A model generated the notes under the pieces. That model worked only from the letters and a program-made list of their open reading frames with translations, did not search any database and had not been told where the DNA came from. Shown here in pieces: positions 49,623 through 59,499 of a stretch of 60,276 nt of DNA. The stretch is from Lachnocurva sp045579705. Lineage in GTDB: Bacteria > Bacillota > Clostridia > Lachnospirales > Lachnospiraceae. Both the position numbers and the translations under genes were made by a program. The DNA is taken from the NCBI GenBank assembly GCA_045579705.1, contig JAZNMP010000024.1, positions 1 through 60,276 of the forward strand. The letters are read 5' to 3'. How positions within the stretch are numbered: the stretch's first letter is position 1; every line of letters begins with the position of its first letter.

Positions 49623-50618
49623 TTAGAACTCGCTTCTATCTCCACCTAGGAATTCTACGTATTTTCCTGTTCCGATAGCTACACATGTCATAGCATCGTC
49701 AGCTGTTGTTGTAGTGATGCCAGTTCTCTCTTCCATAAGTTCTTCGAGACCTCTCAAAAGTGCACCACCACCTGTAAGGATGATACCTCTCTCAGAAACG
49801 TCAGCTGCAAGTTCTGGTGGAGTCTTCTCCAATACACTGTGAACAGCTTCTACGATCTGAAGAGTTGTCTCGCGAAGAGCCTCCTCTGTTTCTTCTGAAG
49901 AAACTTCGATAGTCTTTGGAAGACCAGTTACCAGGTTTCTACCTCTGACATTCATAGTCATAGGTTCTGGAAGTGGATAACATGTACCAACTTTGATCTT
50001 AATATCCTCGGCTGTTCTCTCACCGATGAGGATATTGTGTTTCTTTCTCATATATCTAACGATAGCTTCATCGAAGTCATCACCAGCGATCTTAATAGAA
50101 GTAGAAACTACTGAACCACCTAATGAAATAACAGCGATATCAGCTGTACCACCACCGATATCTACAATCATATTTCCATAAGGCTTAGAAATATCGATTC
50201 CTGCACCGATAGCAGCTGCGATAGGCTCTTCGATGATAGAAACAGCTCTAGCTCCTGCTGAATAAGCAGCATCTTCTACCGCTCTTCTCTCAACTTCTGT
50301 AGCTCCTGAAGGAATACAAACACTGATTCTAGGCTTTCTATAGCTCTTTCTGCCGAGAGCCTTCTGAACGAAGTATTTGATCATCTTCTCAGTAACTGAA
50401 TAATCAGAAATAACACCCTGTCTAAGAGGGCGTACTGCTACGATATTTCCTGGTGTTCTACCTAACATAAGTCTAGCTTCTTCACCAATTGCTTTAATCT
50501 TATTTGTATCACGGTCAAAGGCTACTACTGAAGGTTCCTTAAGAACTACGCCTTTACCTCTTACATAAACCAGAATGCTGGCTGTACCTAAATCTATTCC
50601 AATATCTGTTGCAGGCAT
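49623..50618 (-). CDS. mbl: MreB/Mbl cell-shape actin homolog
   Basis: A 331-residue actin-fold ATPase organising lateral wall synthesis. The phosphate-1 IGIDLGTASILVYV, the phosphate-2 MIVDIGGGTADIAV, and the adenosine segment IILTGGGALLRGLEELM are clear. The position before flgF-flgG and absence of mreC/mreD suggest Mbl rather than the main MreB. Strong promoter (50668) and AAAGGAG SD. Confidence 0.92.
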   Translation of the reverse strand: MPATDIGIDLGTASILVYVRGKGVVLKEPSVVAFDRDTNKIKAIGEEARLMLGRTPGNIVAVRPLRQGVISDYSVTEKMIKYFVQKALGRKSYRKPRISVCIPSGATEVERRAVEDAAYSAGARAVSIIEEPIAAAIGAGIDISKPYGNMIVDIGGGTADIAVISLGGSVVSTSIKIAGDDFDEAIVRYMRKKHNILIGERTAEDIKIKVGTCYPLPEPMTMNVRGRNLVTGLPKTIEVSSEETEEALRETTLQIVEAVHSVLEKTPPELAADVSERGIILTGGGALLRGLEELMEERTGITTTTADDAMTCVAIGTGKYVEFLGGDRSEF

Positions 50619-50667
50619 TATATCTCCTTTCAGCGTCTTTAAAACTATTTAGACGCACCACATAGAT

Positions 50668-50695
50668 ATTATATCCATTTTGTCAAGCATTTCAA
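50668..50695 (-). promoter_or_regulatory. sigma-A promoter of mbl
   Basis: Minus strand TTGAAA, 16 bases, perfect TATAAT. A TTGACA also occurs within the spacer region but is not placed for this -10. The leader holds a 6-bp dyad, GCGTCT with AGACGC (50633-50656), just before the SD. Confidence 0.68.
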
Positions 50696-50731
50696 GATGA
50701 AACGACAGATTAAGCCGAAAAACTGCGTTAA

Positions 50732-51562
50732 TCACCCCTTCTCAAACAGCTTGATTCGAAGCTTTCTCATATCCATCAAGGCAGTAAATAAAAATGCGTA
50801 CTCCTTTTTTTCACCCTTCATGGAATAGACCTTCGAGCGGATCCATTTCGCATATTTAGAACGCGGAAAAAGTTCCAGCACTTTGACGAGTTCCTCATGC
50901 GATTCTACCATAACCTCTTTGTTTAAAGAGAGATTTACTCCAGTGTATTTATGAACGTATAGAGGAGCCATATTTACTACAAACTTCTCTTTAAGTTCAA
51001 ACATAAGAAGCCATAGCAGATAATCATCCGTACCATTCTTTGAAAGCGGATGCTGTAACCAGAATTCTGGAATTGATTCTCTTCGAATCAGGCACTGACC
51101 TGGTGAAATGATTCTACAATCCAAAAAGATAAACGCCATAGGAGATTTTGCATTCTTCTTCTCCAAGGCATTTCGATAGAGAATTCTCTCTCCCGAGTTT
51201 TCCAACTCCATAATGCAATTCGAAACTACCACATCATTTCCGGGTGCAAACTTCAAATTTTCCAAATAGAAGTCTTCTTTAATTTCATCATCCTGATCCA
51301 GCATATGAATATAAGTCGCATTGGACTCCATAATACCACGTATTCTGGTTCTCTGAATTCCCTGATTCTTCTCATTTGAAAGTAGTCTCACAGAAATCCG
51401 AGACTCGGGAAGTTCAATTATTTCATCAGGATAATCATTTATGAACAATACCTCTGCCTTATCCACAATATCAGCCTTAATAAATGCTTTTTCAAACATT
51501 CGAATCTTTGGCTCTATATATTTCTTTCCGCGATACAACGGAACCACTACTGTTACTAGCAT
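50732..51562 (-). CDS. family 2 glycosyltransferase
   Basis: A 276-residue enzyme starting MLVTVVVPLYRGKKYIEPKI, with TYIHMLDQDDEIKEDFYLE as DxD-type metal motif and GQCLIRRESIPEFW in the acceptor region. No membrane segment is visible. It stands alone between uvrA and mbl, with its own likely promoter at 51654 and an AAAGGA SD. Substrate unknown. Confidence 0.82.
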   Translation of the reverse strand: MLVTVVVPLYRGKKYIEPKIRMFEKAFIKADIVDKAEVLFINDYPDEIIELPESRISVRLLSNEKNQGIQRTRIRGIMESNATYIHMLDQDDEIKEDFYLENLKFAPGNDVVVSNCIMELENSGERILYRNALEKKNAKSPMAFIFLDCRIISPGQCLIRRESIPEFWLQHPLSKNGTDDYLLWLLMFELKEKFVVNMAPLYVHKYTGVNLSLNKEVMVESHEELVKVLELFPRSKYAKWIRSKVYSMKGEKKEYAFLFTALMDMRKLRIKLFEKG

Positions 51563-51653
51563 TAATTCAGTCCTTTTTCTATGTTAAAAAATTAATTTTA
51601 AATATTTAGCAGGAATTTTTAAAACGGACACAATTCCTTCACATTTAAAAAGT

Positions 51654-51683
51654 ATATTAGAACACGAACCAGCCGATAGGCAA
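51654..51683 (-). promoter_or_regulatory. likely promoter of the glycosyltransferase at 50732
   Basis: Minus strand TTGCCT, 18-base spacer, TAATAT. It leaves an A/T-rich leader of about 85 bases. Only moderate consensus. Confidence 0.45.
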
Positions 51684-51702
51684 AAGAATTATTCATAACT
51701 CA

Positions 51703-51782
51703 GCTCCGAGGCGCACACCTCGGAGCACTCCCCTAAAATACTGAACGAACACTTTCCCCTAGTGTTCGTTCTTTATTTTTTT
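51703..51782 (+). terminator. two hairpins downstream of uvrA, second a plus-strand terminator
   Basis: GCTCCGAGG/CCTCGGAGC (51703-51726) is followed by GAACGAACACT/AGTGTTCGTTC (51743-51771). The T-tract after the second, TTTATTTTTTT, is on the plus strand, although both flanking genes are on minus. On minus the second stem is followed by AGTATTTT, a weaker signal that could end uvrA. Either uvrA uses it in its weak direction or a short plus-strand RNA ends here. Confidence 0.6.
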
Positions 51783-54618
51783 ACTCTAAATATTTCTTTA
51801 GATACTGTCCTGTATAACTCTTCTTGCACTTTACGATTTCTTCCGGTGTTCCAGTTGCAATAACCGTACCACCACCGATTCCACCTTCAGGTCCGAGATC
51901 GATGATATAATCCGCAGTCTTAATAACATCCAGATTATGTTCAATAACTACAACTGTATTTCCGCCTTCTGAAAGCTTACGTAATATTTCTACAAGCTTA
52001 CGCACGTCTTCAAAATGAAGACCTGTAGTCGGCTCATCCAATACATAAATCGTCTTTCCTGTACTTCTCTTTGAGAGTTCCGTAGCGAGCTTAATACGCT
52101 GAGCCTCTCCACCAGAAAGCTGTGTAGAAGGCTGACCGAGCTTCAAATATCCCAATCCTACATCATACAAAGTCTGGATCTTTCTGGAGACCGTAGGAAC
52201 GTTCTTAAAGAAGGTCAAAGCCTCTTCTACCGTCATATCTAAAACATCGTAAATAGATTTGCCTTTGTATTTAACCTCGAGAGTCTCTCTGTTATATCTC
52301 TTTCCATGGCAAACATCACACGGCACATATACATCTGGCAAAAAATGCATCTCAATCTTTACGATTCCATCACCAGAGCAGGCTTCGCATCGACCGCCCT
52401 TAACATTGAAGCTGAAACGGCCCTTACTATAACCTCTAGCCTTTGCATCCTGCGTTCCTGCAAACAAGTCACGAATGATATCAAACACACCTGTATATGT
52501 AGCAGGATTTGAGCGAGGTGTTCTTCCGATAGGTGACTGATCGATGTCAATGATCTTATCAAGTTTCTCTATTCCTTCAATACCATCACTCTTTCCTGGA
52601 AGAGTATGTGCTCGATTAAGTTTTTTCGCCAAAGTCTTATAAAGAATCTCGTTTATCAGAGAACTCTTTCCCGAACCGGAAACACCTGTTACTACAGTCA
52701 TGATTCCCAGTGGAATATCTACGTCGATTCCCTTTAAGTTATTCTCTCTAGCGTTCTTAATAGTAATGTAGTCAGTAGGCTTCCTGCGTTCCTTTGGAAC
52801 AGGAATCTTTAATTCTCCTGACAAGTATTTACCTGTGATAGAACGTGGAGAATTAATAATGTCCTCAAAAGTTCCAGCCGCCACGACTTCACCACCATGA
52901 GATCCAGCCATAGGCCCGATATCGACGATATAGTCAGCTGCTCTCATAGTATCCTCATCATGCTCTACTACGACGAGAGTATTTCCCAAATCTCGGAGTC
53001 CCTTTAGAGAAGCCAGCAGTCTGTCATTATCCCTCTGGTGCAGTCCGATAGAAGGCTCGTCCAATATATAAGCCACCCCAACCAGGCCCGAGCCGATCTG
53101 GGTAGCCAGACGAATTCGCTGAGTCTCACCGCCAGACAGCGAACCTGTCGCACGAGAAAGAGTCAAATAATCCAATCCCACATCTACGAGGAAACTTACC
53201 CTTCCACAGATTTCCTTTAGAATATCCTTTGCAACCAACTTCTGATGATCACTCAACTGCTCAGGCAAATTCTCCATATAGGAATGCAAATCCTTTACTG
53301 GCATTTCTGTGACTTCATAGATATTTTTTTCGCCAACTGTAACAGCGAGCGATGTAGCCTTAAGTCTCTGTCCGTTACAAACCGGACATTTAGATGTAGT
53401 CATGAAATCTTCGTACTGTGCCTTTGACAACTCAGACTTCGTTTCTCTATATCTACGATGTTCATCGCTAATGAGTCCATTAAAGCGAACCATATATGTT
53501 CCTTCACTTCGCTGTCCAACATAATGGACAGCCACTTCTCGATCGAATCCGTAGAGAAACATATGTCTGATGTCTACTGGAAGGTCCTGATAAGGTGTAT
53601 CGAGGCTAAATCCGTATGCATCAGCAACCGCGACGAGAACCGCATGAGTAAAGCTCTTTGGATCCTTTGAAGACTGCCAGCCTGGACAGATTACACATCC
53701 CTCGTTAAAGGAAAGAGTTTTGTCCGGGATCATCAAATCCTCATTAAACTCCATCTTGTAGCCGAGACCCAGACATTCCGGGCAGGCACCAAACGGATTA
53801 TTGAATGAGAAACTTCTAGGTTCGATTTCATCGATACTGATTCCACAATCCGGGCAGGCGAAGCTATCGGAAAAATTAAGTGTCTTTCCGCCTATTACCT
53901 CTATCTGAAGGAGTCCATCTGAAAGTTTTAGTGAGTTTTCGATAGAATCTGTAAGTCTCTGCTCAATGCCTTCTTTGACAACTAATCTATCTACTACGAT
54001 TTCGATATTGTGCTTTTGATTCTTGTTCAACTCAATTTCATCTGAAAGCTCATACTGATTTCCATCTACGATAACACGCACATAACCACTACGCTTTGCT
54101 TTCTCGAGAAGCTTCTGATGAGTTCCTTTTCGACCACGAACTACCGGTGAGAGAACCATTATCTTCGTTCTCTCAGGGAGCTTCATAACAGCATCTACCA
54201 TCTCATCGACAGTTTGTCGACGGATTTCTCTACCACAGTTAGGACAGTGCGGAATTCCGACCCTCGCATAGAGCAGACGGAAATAATCGTATATCTCTGT
54301 AACTGTACCTACTGTAGATCTAGGATTACGGTTTGTAGATTTCTGGTCAATAGAGATAGCCGGAGGCATTCCTTCAATCTTCTCAACCCTAGGTTTCTCC
54401 ATCTGTCCGAGGAACTGTCTAGCATAAGAAGACAGAGACTCCATATATCGTCTCTGTCCTTCTGCAAAGATAGTGTCAAAAGCCAGTGAAGATTTACCTG
54501 AACCAGAAAGTCCCGTAATAACCGTAAACTGATCTCTAGGGATTTCAATATTCACATTTTTAAGGTTGTGCTCATTCGCACCTTTGATAACAATCTTTTT
54601 AAAATTATTTTTTGCCAT
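51781..54618 (-). CDS. uvrA: excinuclease ABC subunit A
   Basis: A 945-residue DNA damage sensor of nucleotide excision repair. Two ABC modules with Walker A GLSGSGKSSLAFDT and GVSGSGKSSLINE, both signature motifs LSGGETQRIRLA and LSGGEAQRIKLA, and three zinc sites including CEACSGDGIVKIEMHF with CDVCHGKRY are intact. Its start overlaps the uvrB end by 14 bases, so secA-uvrB-uvrA is one transcript. Confidence 0.97.
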   Translation of the reverse strand: MAKNNFKKIVIKGANEHNLKNVNIEIPRDQFTVITGLSGSGKSSLAFDTIFAEGQRRYMESLSSYARQFLGQMEKPRVEKIEGMPPAISIDQKSTNRNPRSTVGTVTEIYDYFRLLYARVGIPHCPNCGREIRRQTVDEMVDAVMKLPERTKIMVLSPVVRGRKGTHQKLLEKAKRSGYVRVIVDGNQYELSDEIELNKNQKHNIEIVVDRLVVKEGIEQRLTDSIENSLKLSDGLLQIEVIGGKTLNFSDSFACPDCGISIDEIEPRSFSFNNPFGACPECLGLGYKMEFNEDLMIPDKTLSFNEGCVICPGWQSSKDPKSFTHAVLVAVADAYGFSLDTPYQDLPVDIRHMFLYGFDREVAVHYVGQRSEGTYMVRFNGLISDEHRRYRETKSELSKAQYEDFMTTSKCPVCNGQRLKATSLAVTVGEKNIYEVTEMPVKDLHSYMENLPEQLSDHQKLVAKDILKEICGRVSFLVDVGLDYLTLSRATGSLSGGETQRIRLATQIGSGLVGVAYILDEPSIGLHQRDNDRLLASLKGLRDLGNTLVVVEHDEDTMRAADYIVDIGPMAGSHGGEVVAAGTFEDIINSPRSITGKYLSGELKIPVPKERRKPTDYITIKNARENNLKGIDVDIPLGIMTVVTGVSGSGKSSLINEILYKTLAKKLNRAHTLPGKSDGIEGIEKLDKIIDIDQSPIGRTPRSNPATYTGVFDIIRDLFAGTQDAKARGYSKGRFSFNVKGGRCEACSGDGIVKIEMHFLPDVYVPCDVCHGKRYNRETLEVKYKGKSIYDVLDMTVEEALTFFKNVPTVSRKIQTLYDVGLGYLKLGQPSTQLSGGEAQRIKLATELSKRSTGKTIYVLDEPTTGLHFEDVRKLVEILRKLSEGGNTVVVIEHNLDVIKTADYIIDLGPEGGIGGGTVIATGTPEEIVKCKKSYTGQYLKKYLE

Positions 54619-56629
54619 TCTTTACCTTACTCTTCTCGCTCTTCTCAACATCAGCATCCCTAAGCTGATTCTTTATTTCGATGAGCCTGTCACGATACTC
54701 GGCCGCCACCTCGAAGTTAAGTTCGCTAGCAGCCTCCTGCATCTTCTTCTTATACTTGTCACTGAGTTTCTTTAACTCTTCATAATCCAAATCTTCTGCG
54801 TCTCTGATACTTGCAGAACTTTCCTCTGCCAAAGCTTTTGAAACAGACATAACTTCTCGTACTGCCTTCTCAATAGTCTTTGGCGTTATTCCATGAGCTT
54901 CATTGTATGCCTTCTGAATTTCCCTACGTCTTTCAGTTTCTTCTATAGCATTTCTCATAGAATCTGTAATCGTATCTGCATACATGATAACATGACCTTT
55001 GTCATTTCGAGCAGCACGACCGATGGTCTGAATCAAGGAAGTCTCAGATCTAAGGAAGCCTTCCTTGTCCGCATCCAATATTGCAACCAATGTAATCTCC
55101 GGAATATCCATACCTTCTCTCAGAAGATTGATTCCAACCAAAACATCGAACACATCCAGACGCAAGTCTCGAATGATTTCAGCACGCTCGAGCGTGTCAA
55201 TATCTGAATGCAGATACTTGACCCTGATTCCCAACTCCTTCATGTAATCCGTCAAATCCTCGGCCATGCGCTTCGTCAGAGTTGTAATCATAACCTTATG
55301 CTTGTCCTTGATTTCCTTATTAATCTCGGAAATCAAATCGTCGACCTGATTCTCTGTCGGGCGCACTTCAATACTAGGATCCAAAAGTCCTGTCGGACGA
55401 ATAACCTGTTCTGCTCGAAGCATCTCATGATCTCGTTCATAATCGCCCGGAGTTGCAGACACAAATAACATTTGGTCAATTTTATCCTCAAACTCCTCAA
55501 AATTCAATGGACGATTATCCATCGCAGATGGTAAACGGAATCCGAAATCTATAAGCGTCTTTTTTCGCGAAAGATTTCCCGCATACATACCTCGTACCTG
55601 CGGAAGGGTAACATGGCTCTCATCGATGATAATCAGAAAATCATCCCCGAAATAATCGATGAGACACATCGGAGCCTCGCCCGGCTTCTGGCTCGTCATA
55701 TGACGAGTATAGTTTTCGATTCCACTGCAGAAACCAGTCTCTCTCAACATCTCAATATCGAAATTCGTTCTCTCTTCGATACGCTGAGCCTCGATGAGTT
55801 TGTCCTCGGATTTAAAGTATTTAACTCTCTCCTCCAGCTCTTCCTCGATAGTCTTGCAGGCTGCATTAATTCTATCCTGCGGAACTACGTAATGCGATGC
55901 CGGAAAAATAGCGGCATGCGTTACTTCTGCCTTTATATTTCCTGTCAACGGATCGAGCTCCAGAATCCTATCGATTTCATCACCAAAGAATTCTACTCTA
56001 AACGCATACTCTGAAGTCGTAGCAGGGAAGATATCCAGCGTATCTCCTCTTACTCTAAAAGTACCACGTTTGAAGTCCATATCATTTCTAAGGTACTGCA
56101 TATCAATGAGCGCCTTAATGACATCATCTCTATCCCTCTCATCACCTGGACGTAGAGAAACCATCATATTCTCGTAATCATCCGGTGAACCGATTCCATA
56201 AATGCACGAAACGGAAGAGACGATGATTACGTCCTTCCGTTCAGCTAAAGAGGCTGTTGCTGACAGCCTCAATTTATCTATTTCATCATTTATAGAGGAA
56301 TCTTTTGCTATATATGTATCTGTCGAAGGCACATAGGCTTCTGGCTGATAGTAATCGTAGTAAGACACAAAATACTCGACAGCATTTTCTGGAAAAAATT
56401 CCTTCATCTCTCCATAAAGCTGTCCTGCCAGAGTCTTGTTGTGAGAAATAATAAGTGTAGGCTTGTTCAAGGCCGCTATGACATTCGCCATAGTAAAAGT
56501 CTTTCCAGAGCCGGTTACACCGAGCAGGGTTTCAAACTGATTACCAGCTTTAAAACCCTCTACCAATTCTCTAATCGCTTCAGGCTGATCGCCCGTTGCC
56601 TCGAAAGGTGCATGAAGTTTAAATTCCAC
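54605..56629 (-). CDS. uvrB: excinuclease ABC subunit B
   Basis: A 674-residue helicase-like damage verification protein. Walker A GVTGSGKTF, the beta-hairpin region YYQPEAYVP, DESHVTLPQVRGMYAG, QTIGRAARN, and the C-terminal UVR motif (about 625-660) that binds UvrC are present. The start codon is GTG, with AAGGAG seven bases upstream, 11 bases after secA. Confidence 0.97.
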   Translation of the reverse strand: MEFKLHAPFEATGDQPEAIRELVEGFKAGNQFETLLGVTGSGKTFTMANVIAALNKPTLIISHNKTLAGQLYGEMKEFFPENAVEYFVSYYDYYQPEAYVPSTDTYIAKDSSINDEIDKLRLSATASLAERKDVIIVSSVSCIYGIGSPDDYENMMVSLRPGDERDRDDVIKALIDMQYLRNDMDFKRGTFRVRGDTLDIFPATTSEYAFRVEFFGDEIDRILELDPLTGNIKAEVTHAAIFPASHYVVPQDRINAACKTIEEELEERVKYFKSEDKLIEAQRIEERTNFDIEMLRETGFCSGIENYTRHMTSQKPGEAPMCLIDYFGDDFLIIIDESHVTLPQVRGMYAGNLSRKKTLIDFGFRLPSAMDNRPLNFEEFEDKIDQMLFVSATPGDYERDHEMLRAEQVIRPTGLLDPSIEVRPTENQVDDLISEINKEIKDKHKVMITTLTKRMAEDLTDYMKELGIRVKYLHSDIDTLERAEIIRDLRLDVFDVLVGINLLREGMDIPEITLVAILDADKEGFLRSETSLIQTIGRAARNDKGHVIMYADTITDSMRNAIEETERRREIQKAYNEAHGITPKTIEKAVREVMSVSKALAEESSASIRDAEDLDYEELKKLSDKYKKKMQEAASELNFEVAAEYRDRLIEIKNQLRDADVEKSEKSKVKNGKK

Positions 56630-56640
56630 TTATGTACTCC

Positions 56641-59214
56641 TTAATTTCCTAGACGTCCATGGCAATTTTTATATTTCTTACCACTACCACATGGACATGG
56701 GTCATTTGGATAAACTTTCTTATTCTTTCTAGTCTTTGGAGTATGAGTAGCAGTCTCATCTTTGTTCGTACCAGTAACCTTTGCCACTTCTTCTCTTTCA
56801 ACTTTCTTCTCGATACGAATACGATAAAGCATCTGAACTGTATCATTCTTAATAGAATCGTTCATCTCATCCATCATATCGTAACTGATCATCTTGTACT
56901 CATCTACAGGGTTCTTCTGAGCATAAGCCTGAAGACCGATTCCCTGACGAAGCTGATCCATATCGTTAATCTCATCCATCCACTTTCTATCGATTACACG
57001 GAGGAGGATAACACGTTCTACCTCACGGAAATCATCCGGAGTAGGGAACTCAGCTTCCTTAGCGTCATAGAGTTTCTCAGCCTCTTCATAGAGCATATCT
57101 TTCAAATCAGAGATCTTCTTAACATCCTCTACTCTCTCATCAGTAATAGGGGCAAGAGGAATAACAGGAAGAAGGATTCGGTTCAACTCTACTAGGTTCC
57201 ATTCTTCTCTGGTAATCTCATCAGAAAGTACCTGGTCTACATAGAAATTGATTCTGTCACGAACCATGTCGAGAATCTGCTGTTTCATATCTTCACCAGC
57301 GAGAACTCTACGTCTCTGTGAGTAGATAAGTTCTCTCTGCTCATTCATAACCTGATCGTATTCGAGAAGCTGTTTTCTGATAGCAAAGTTGTTGCTCTCG
57401 ATTTTTTCCTGAGCCTTCTCAATAGCCGATGAAAGCATCTTGTGCTTAATCTGTTCTCCTTCTGGTACACCGAGTGATTCAAAGATTCCGATCAGTCTTT
57501 CTGAACCAAAGAGTCTCATAAGGTCATCTTCAAGAGAAATAAAGAACTGTGATTCACCGACATCACCCTGACGACCTGAACGTCCACGGAGCTGGTTATC
57601 GATACGACGAGATTCATGTCTCTCTGTACCGATAATCTTTAGACCACCGGCCGCTCTGGCTTCTTCATCAAGCTTAATATCTGTTCCTCGACCAGCCATG
57701 TTAGTAGCGATAGTAACCGCACCATGTTTACCAGCTTCTGCTACGATAGCAGCTTCCTGTTCATGATACTTCGCATTGAGGACATTGTGCTGGATGCCTT
57801 CTCTAGTAAGAAGTTTGCTAACGAGCTCCGATACTTCGATAGTGATAGTACCTACGAGGACTGGCTGTCCTTTTTCATGAGCCTTAATAACCTCTTCAAC
57901 TACAGCTTTGTATTTTTCCTTCTGAGTCTTATAAACAGCATCGTCATGGTCGATACGCTGTATCGGTCTATTTGTAGGAATAGCAACTACGTCCATTCCG
58001 TAGATATCTCTAAATTCCTGCTCTTCTGTAAGAGCTGTACCTGTCATACCAGCAATCTTGTCATATTTATTGAAAAAGTTCTGGAAAGTGATATTTGCCA
58101 GAGTCATGCTCTCTCGCTTAACTTCTACTTTTTCCTTTGCCTCGATAGCCTGATGCAATCCATCAGAATATCTACGTCCTGGCATAATACGTCCTGTAAA
58201 TCCGTCTACGATGAGAACTTCACCGTCTTTGACTACGTAGTCCTGATCTCTATGCATCAAGTTATGTGCACGAAGAGCGAGAATAACATTATGCTGGATT
58301 TCCAGATTCTCTGGATCAGCCAGGTTATCGATATGGAAGAAATTCTCTACCTTTTTTACACCATCCTGTGTAAGAGAAACTACTTTATCCTTCTCATTTA
58401 CGATAAAGTCACCAGTTTCTTCCTGCTCGATACCCATAATAGCATCAATCTTTGAGAACTCTGGGAGATCTTCACCACGAGTCATCTGGCGAGCTAGTAC
58501 ATCGCACATATCATAAAGTTTTGTAGACTTAGAGCTCTGTCCTGAAATAATCAGAGGTGTTCTAGCCTCATCGATCAAAACAGAGTCGACCTCATCGATG
58601 ATACAGTAATGAAGTTCTCTCTGCACAAGGTCTTCTTCATAAACAACCATATTGTCACGAAGATAGTCGAAACCAAGTTCATTGTTTGTAATATATGTAA
58701 TATCGCAATCGTAAGCAGCTTTACGCTCCTCACGTTCCATATCATTAAGTACAACACCTACAGTAAGACCGAGGAACTCATGAACCTTTCCCATCCACTC
58801 ACTATCACGCTTTGCAAGGTAATCGTCTACTGTTACAACATGTACACCTCTTCCTTCAAGAGCATTCAAATATGCTGGAAGTGTACATACCAAAGTTTTA
58901 CCTTCACCTGTCTTCATCTCTGAAATACGACCCTGGTGAAGAATAACACCACCGATCAACTGTACTTCAAATGGCTCCATTCCGAGAACTCTCTTTGCAG
59001 CTTCCCTCACAACCGCAAAAGCCTCAGGCAGGATATCATCAAGGGTTTCTCCATCGTTCAATCTATCTTTGAATTCAAACGTCTTTGCACGAAGTTCTTC
59101 ATCAGAAAGTGCTTCCATAGCCGGTCCGAGTGCGTCTATCTTATCCGCAATCGGATAAATTCTCTTTAGTTCTCTTTCGCTATGGGTTCCAAAGACTTTG
59201 TCAATTATTTTCAT
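56641..59214 (-). CDS. secA: preprotein translocase ATPase SecA
   Basis: An 857-residue motor for protein export through SecYEG. Walker A MKTGEGKTL, the DEVD box in CIIDEVDSVLIDEART, GRGTDIKL and RSGRQGD are present. The C-terminal zinc SEC-C motif NDPCPCGSGKKYKNCHG is intact. I reject the longer frame from 59277, which begins inside the promoter. The start at 59214 has an AAGGGG SD and matches the usual SecA N-terminus. It leads secA-uvrB-uvrA. Confidence 0.97.
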   Translation of the reverse strand: MKIIDKVFGTHSERELKRIYPIADKIDALGPAMEALSDEELRAKTFEFKDRLNDGETLDDILPEAFAVVREAAKRVLGMEPFEVQLIGGVILHQGRISEMKTGEGKTLVCTLPAYLNALEGRGVHVVTVDDYLAKRDSEWMGKVHEFLGLTVGVVLNDMEREERKAAYDCDITYITNNELGFDYLRDNMVVYEEDLVQRELHYCIIDEVDSVLIDEARTPLIISGQSSKSTKLYDMCDVLARQMTRGEDLPEFSKIDAIMGIEQEETGDFIVNEKDKVVSLTQDGVKKVENFFHIDNLADPENLEIQHNVILALRAHNLMHRDQDYVVKDGEVLIVDGFTGRIMPGRRYSDGLHQAIEAKEKVEVKRESMTLANITFQNFFNKYDKIAGMTGTALTEEQEFRDIYGMDVVAIPTNRPIQRIDHDDAVYKTQKEKYKAVVEEVIKAHEKGQPVLVGTITIEVSELVSKLLTREGIQHNVLNAKYHEQEAAIVAEAGKHGAVTIATNMAGRGTDIKLDEEARAAGGLKIIGTERHESRRIDNQLRGRSGRQGDVGESQFFISLEDDLMRLFGSERLIGIFESLGVPEGEQIKHKMLSSAIEKAQEKIESNNFAIRKQLLEYDQVMNEQRELIYSQRRRVLAGEDMKQQILDMVRDRINFYVDQVLSDEITREEWNLVELNRILLPVIPLAPITDERVEDVKKISDLKDMLYEEAEKLYDAKEAEFPTPDDFREVERVILLRVIDRKWMDEINDMDQLRQGIGLQAYAQKNPVDEYKMISYDMMDEMNDSIKNDTVQMLYRIRIEKKVEREEVAKVTGTNKDETATHTPKTRKNKKVYPNDPCPCGSGKKYKNCHGRLGN

Positions 59215-59248
59215 ACTATACTGTCCCCTTATTTTAAACCTAAACGTT

Positions 59249-59277
59249 ATTGTACCAGAAATAGGCATGTAATTCAA
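59249..59277 (-). promoter_or_regulatory. secA promoter
   Basis: Minus strand TTGAAT, 17 bases, TACAAT with a TGn extended -10 (TGGTACAAT). About 30 bases of leader before the ATG at 59214. Confidence 0.75.
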
Positions 59278-59387
59278 CCTTTAGACATTTCGCAACTCTT
59301 AACATTCTGTAAACAGACTCCGGCTTTTCCGTAAACCAGCTACATTGTTTTTGTTTAAGTACAGACCCTGTTTTTGCCCTTGTTTCC

Positions 59388-59416
59388 TTGCTTTTTACCA
59401 TGCAAAGTGCTATCTT
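59388..59416 (+). promoter_or_regulatory. weak candidate promoter for ptb
   Basis: TTGCTT, 17 bases, TATCTT on the plus strand. Both boxes are poor matches, and no better candidate was seen between 59280 and 59490. Confidence 0.28.
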
Positions 59417-59436
59417 TTTAGTAGTGACGTTTTTAC

Positions 59437-59462
59437 AATACCGCGATGATTTTTCCGGTATT
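59437..59462. repeat. dyad in the ptb leader
   Basis: AATACCG at 59437-59443 and CGGTATT at 59456-59462 are exact reverse complements separated by 12 bases. A possible operator or leader hairpin about 40 bases before the ptb SD. Confidence 0.45.
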
Positions 59463-59499
59463 ACGATACAAAAAAATAAATATAACGAGGTGCAGACAA

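Noticed and set aside
57724..58455. Plus-strand 243-residue frame inside secA
   Set aside because: A Ser/Phe-rich shadow of the SecA coding strand with no promoter or SD; SecA is intact.
59215..59277. secA start at 59277
   Set aside because: The extension would begin within the -35 box of a strong promoter; the SD and conserved N-terminus fit 59214.
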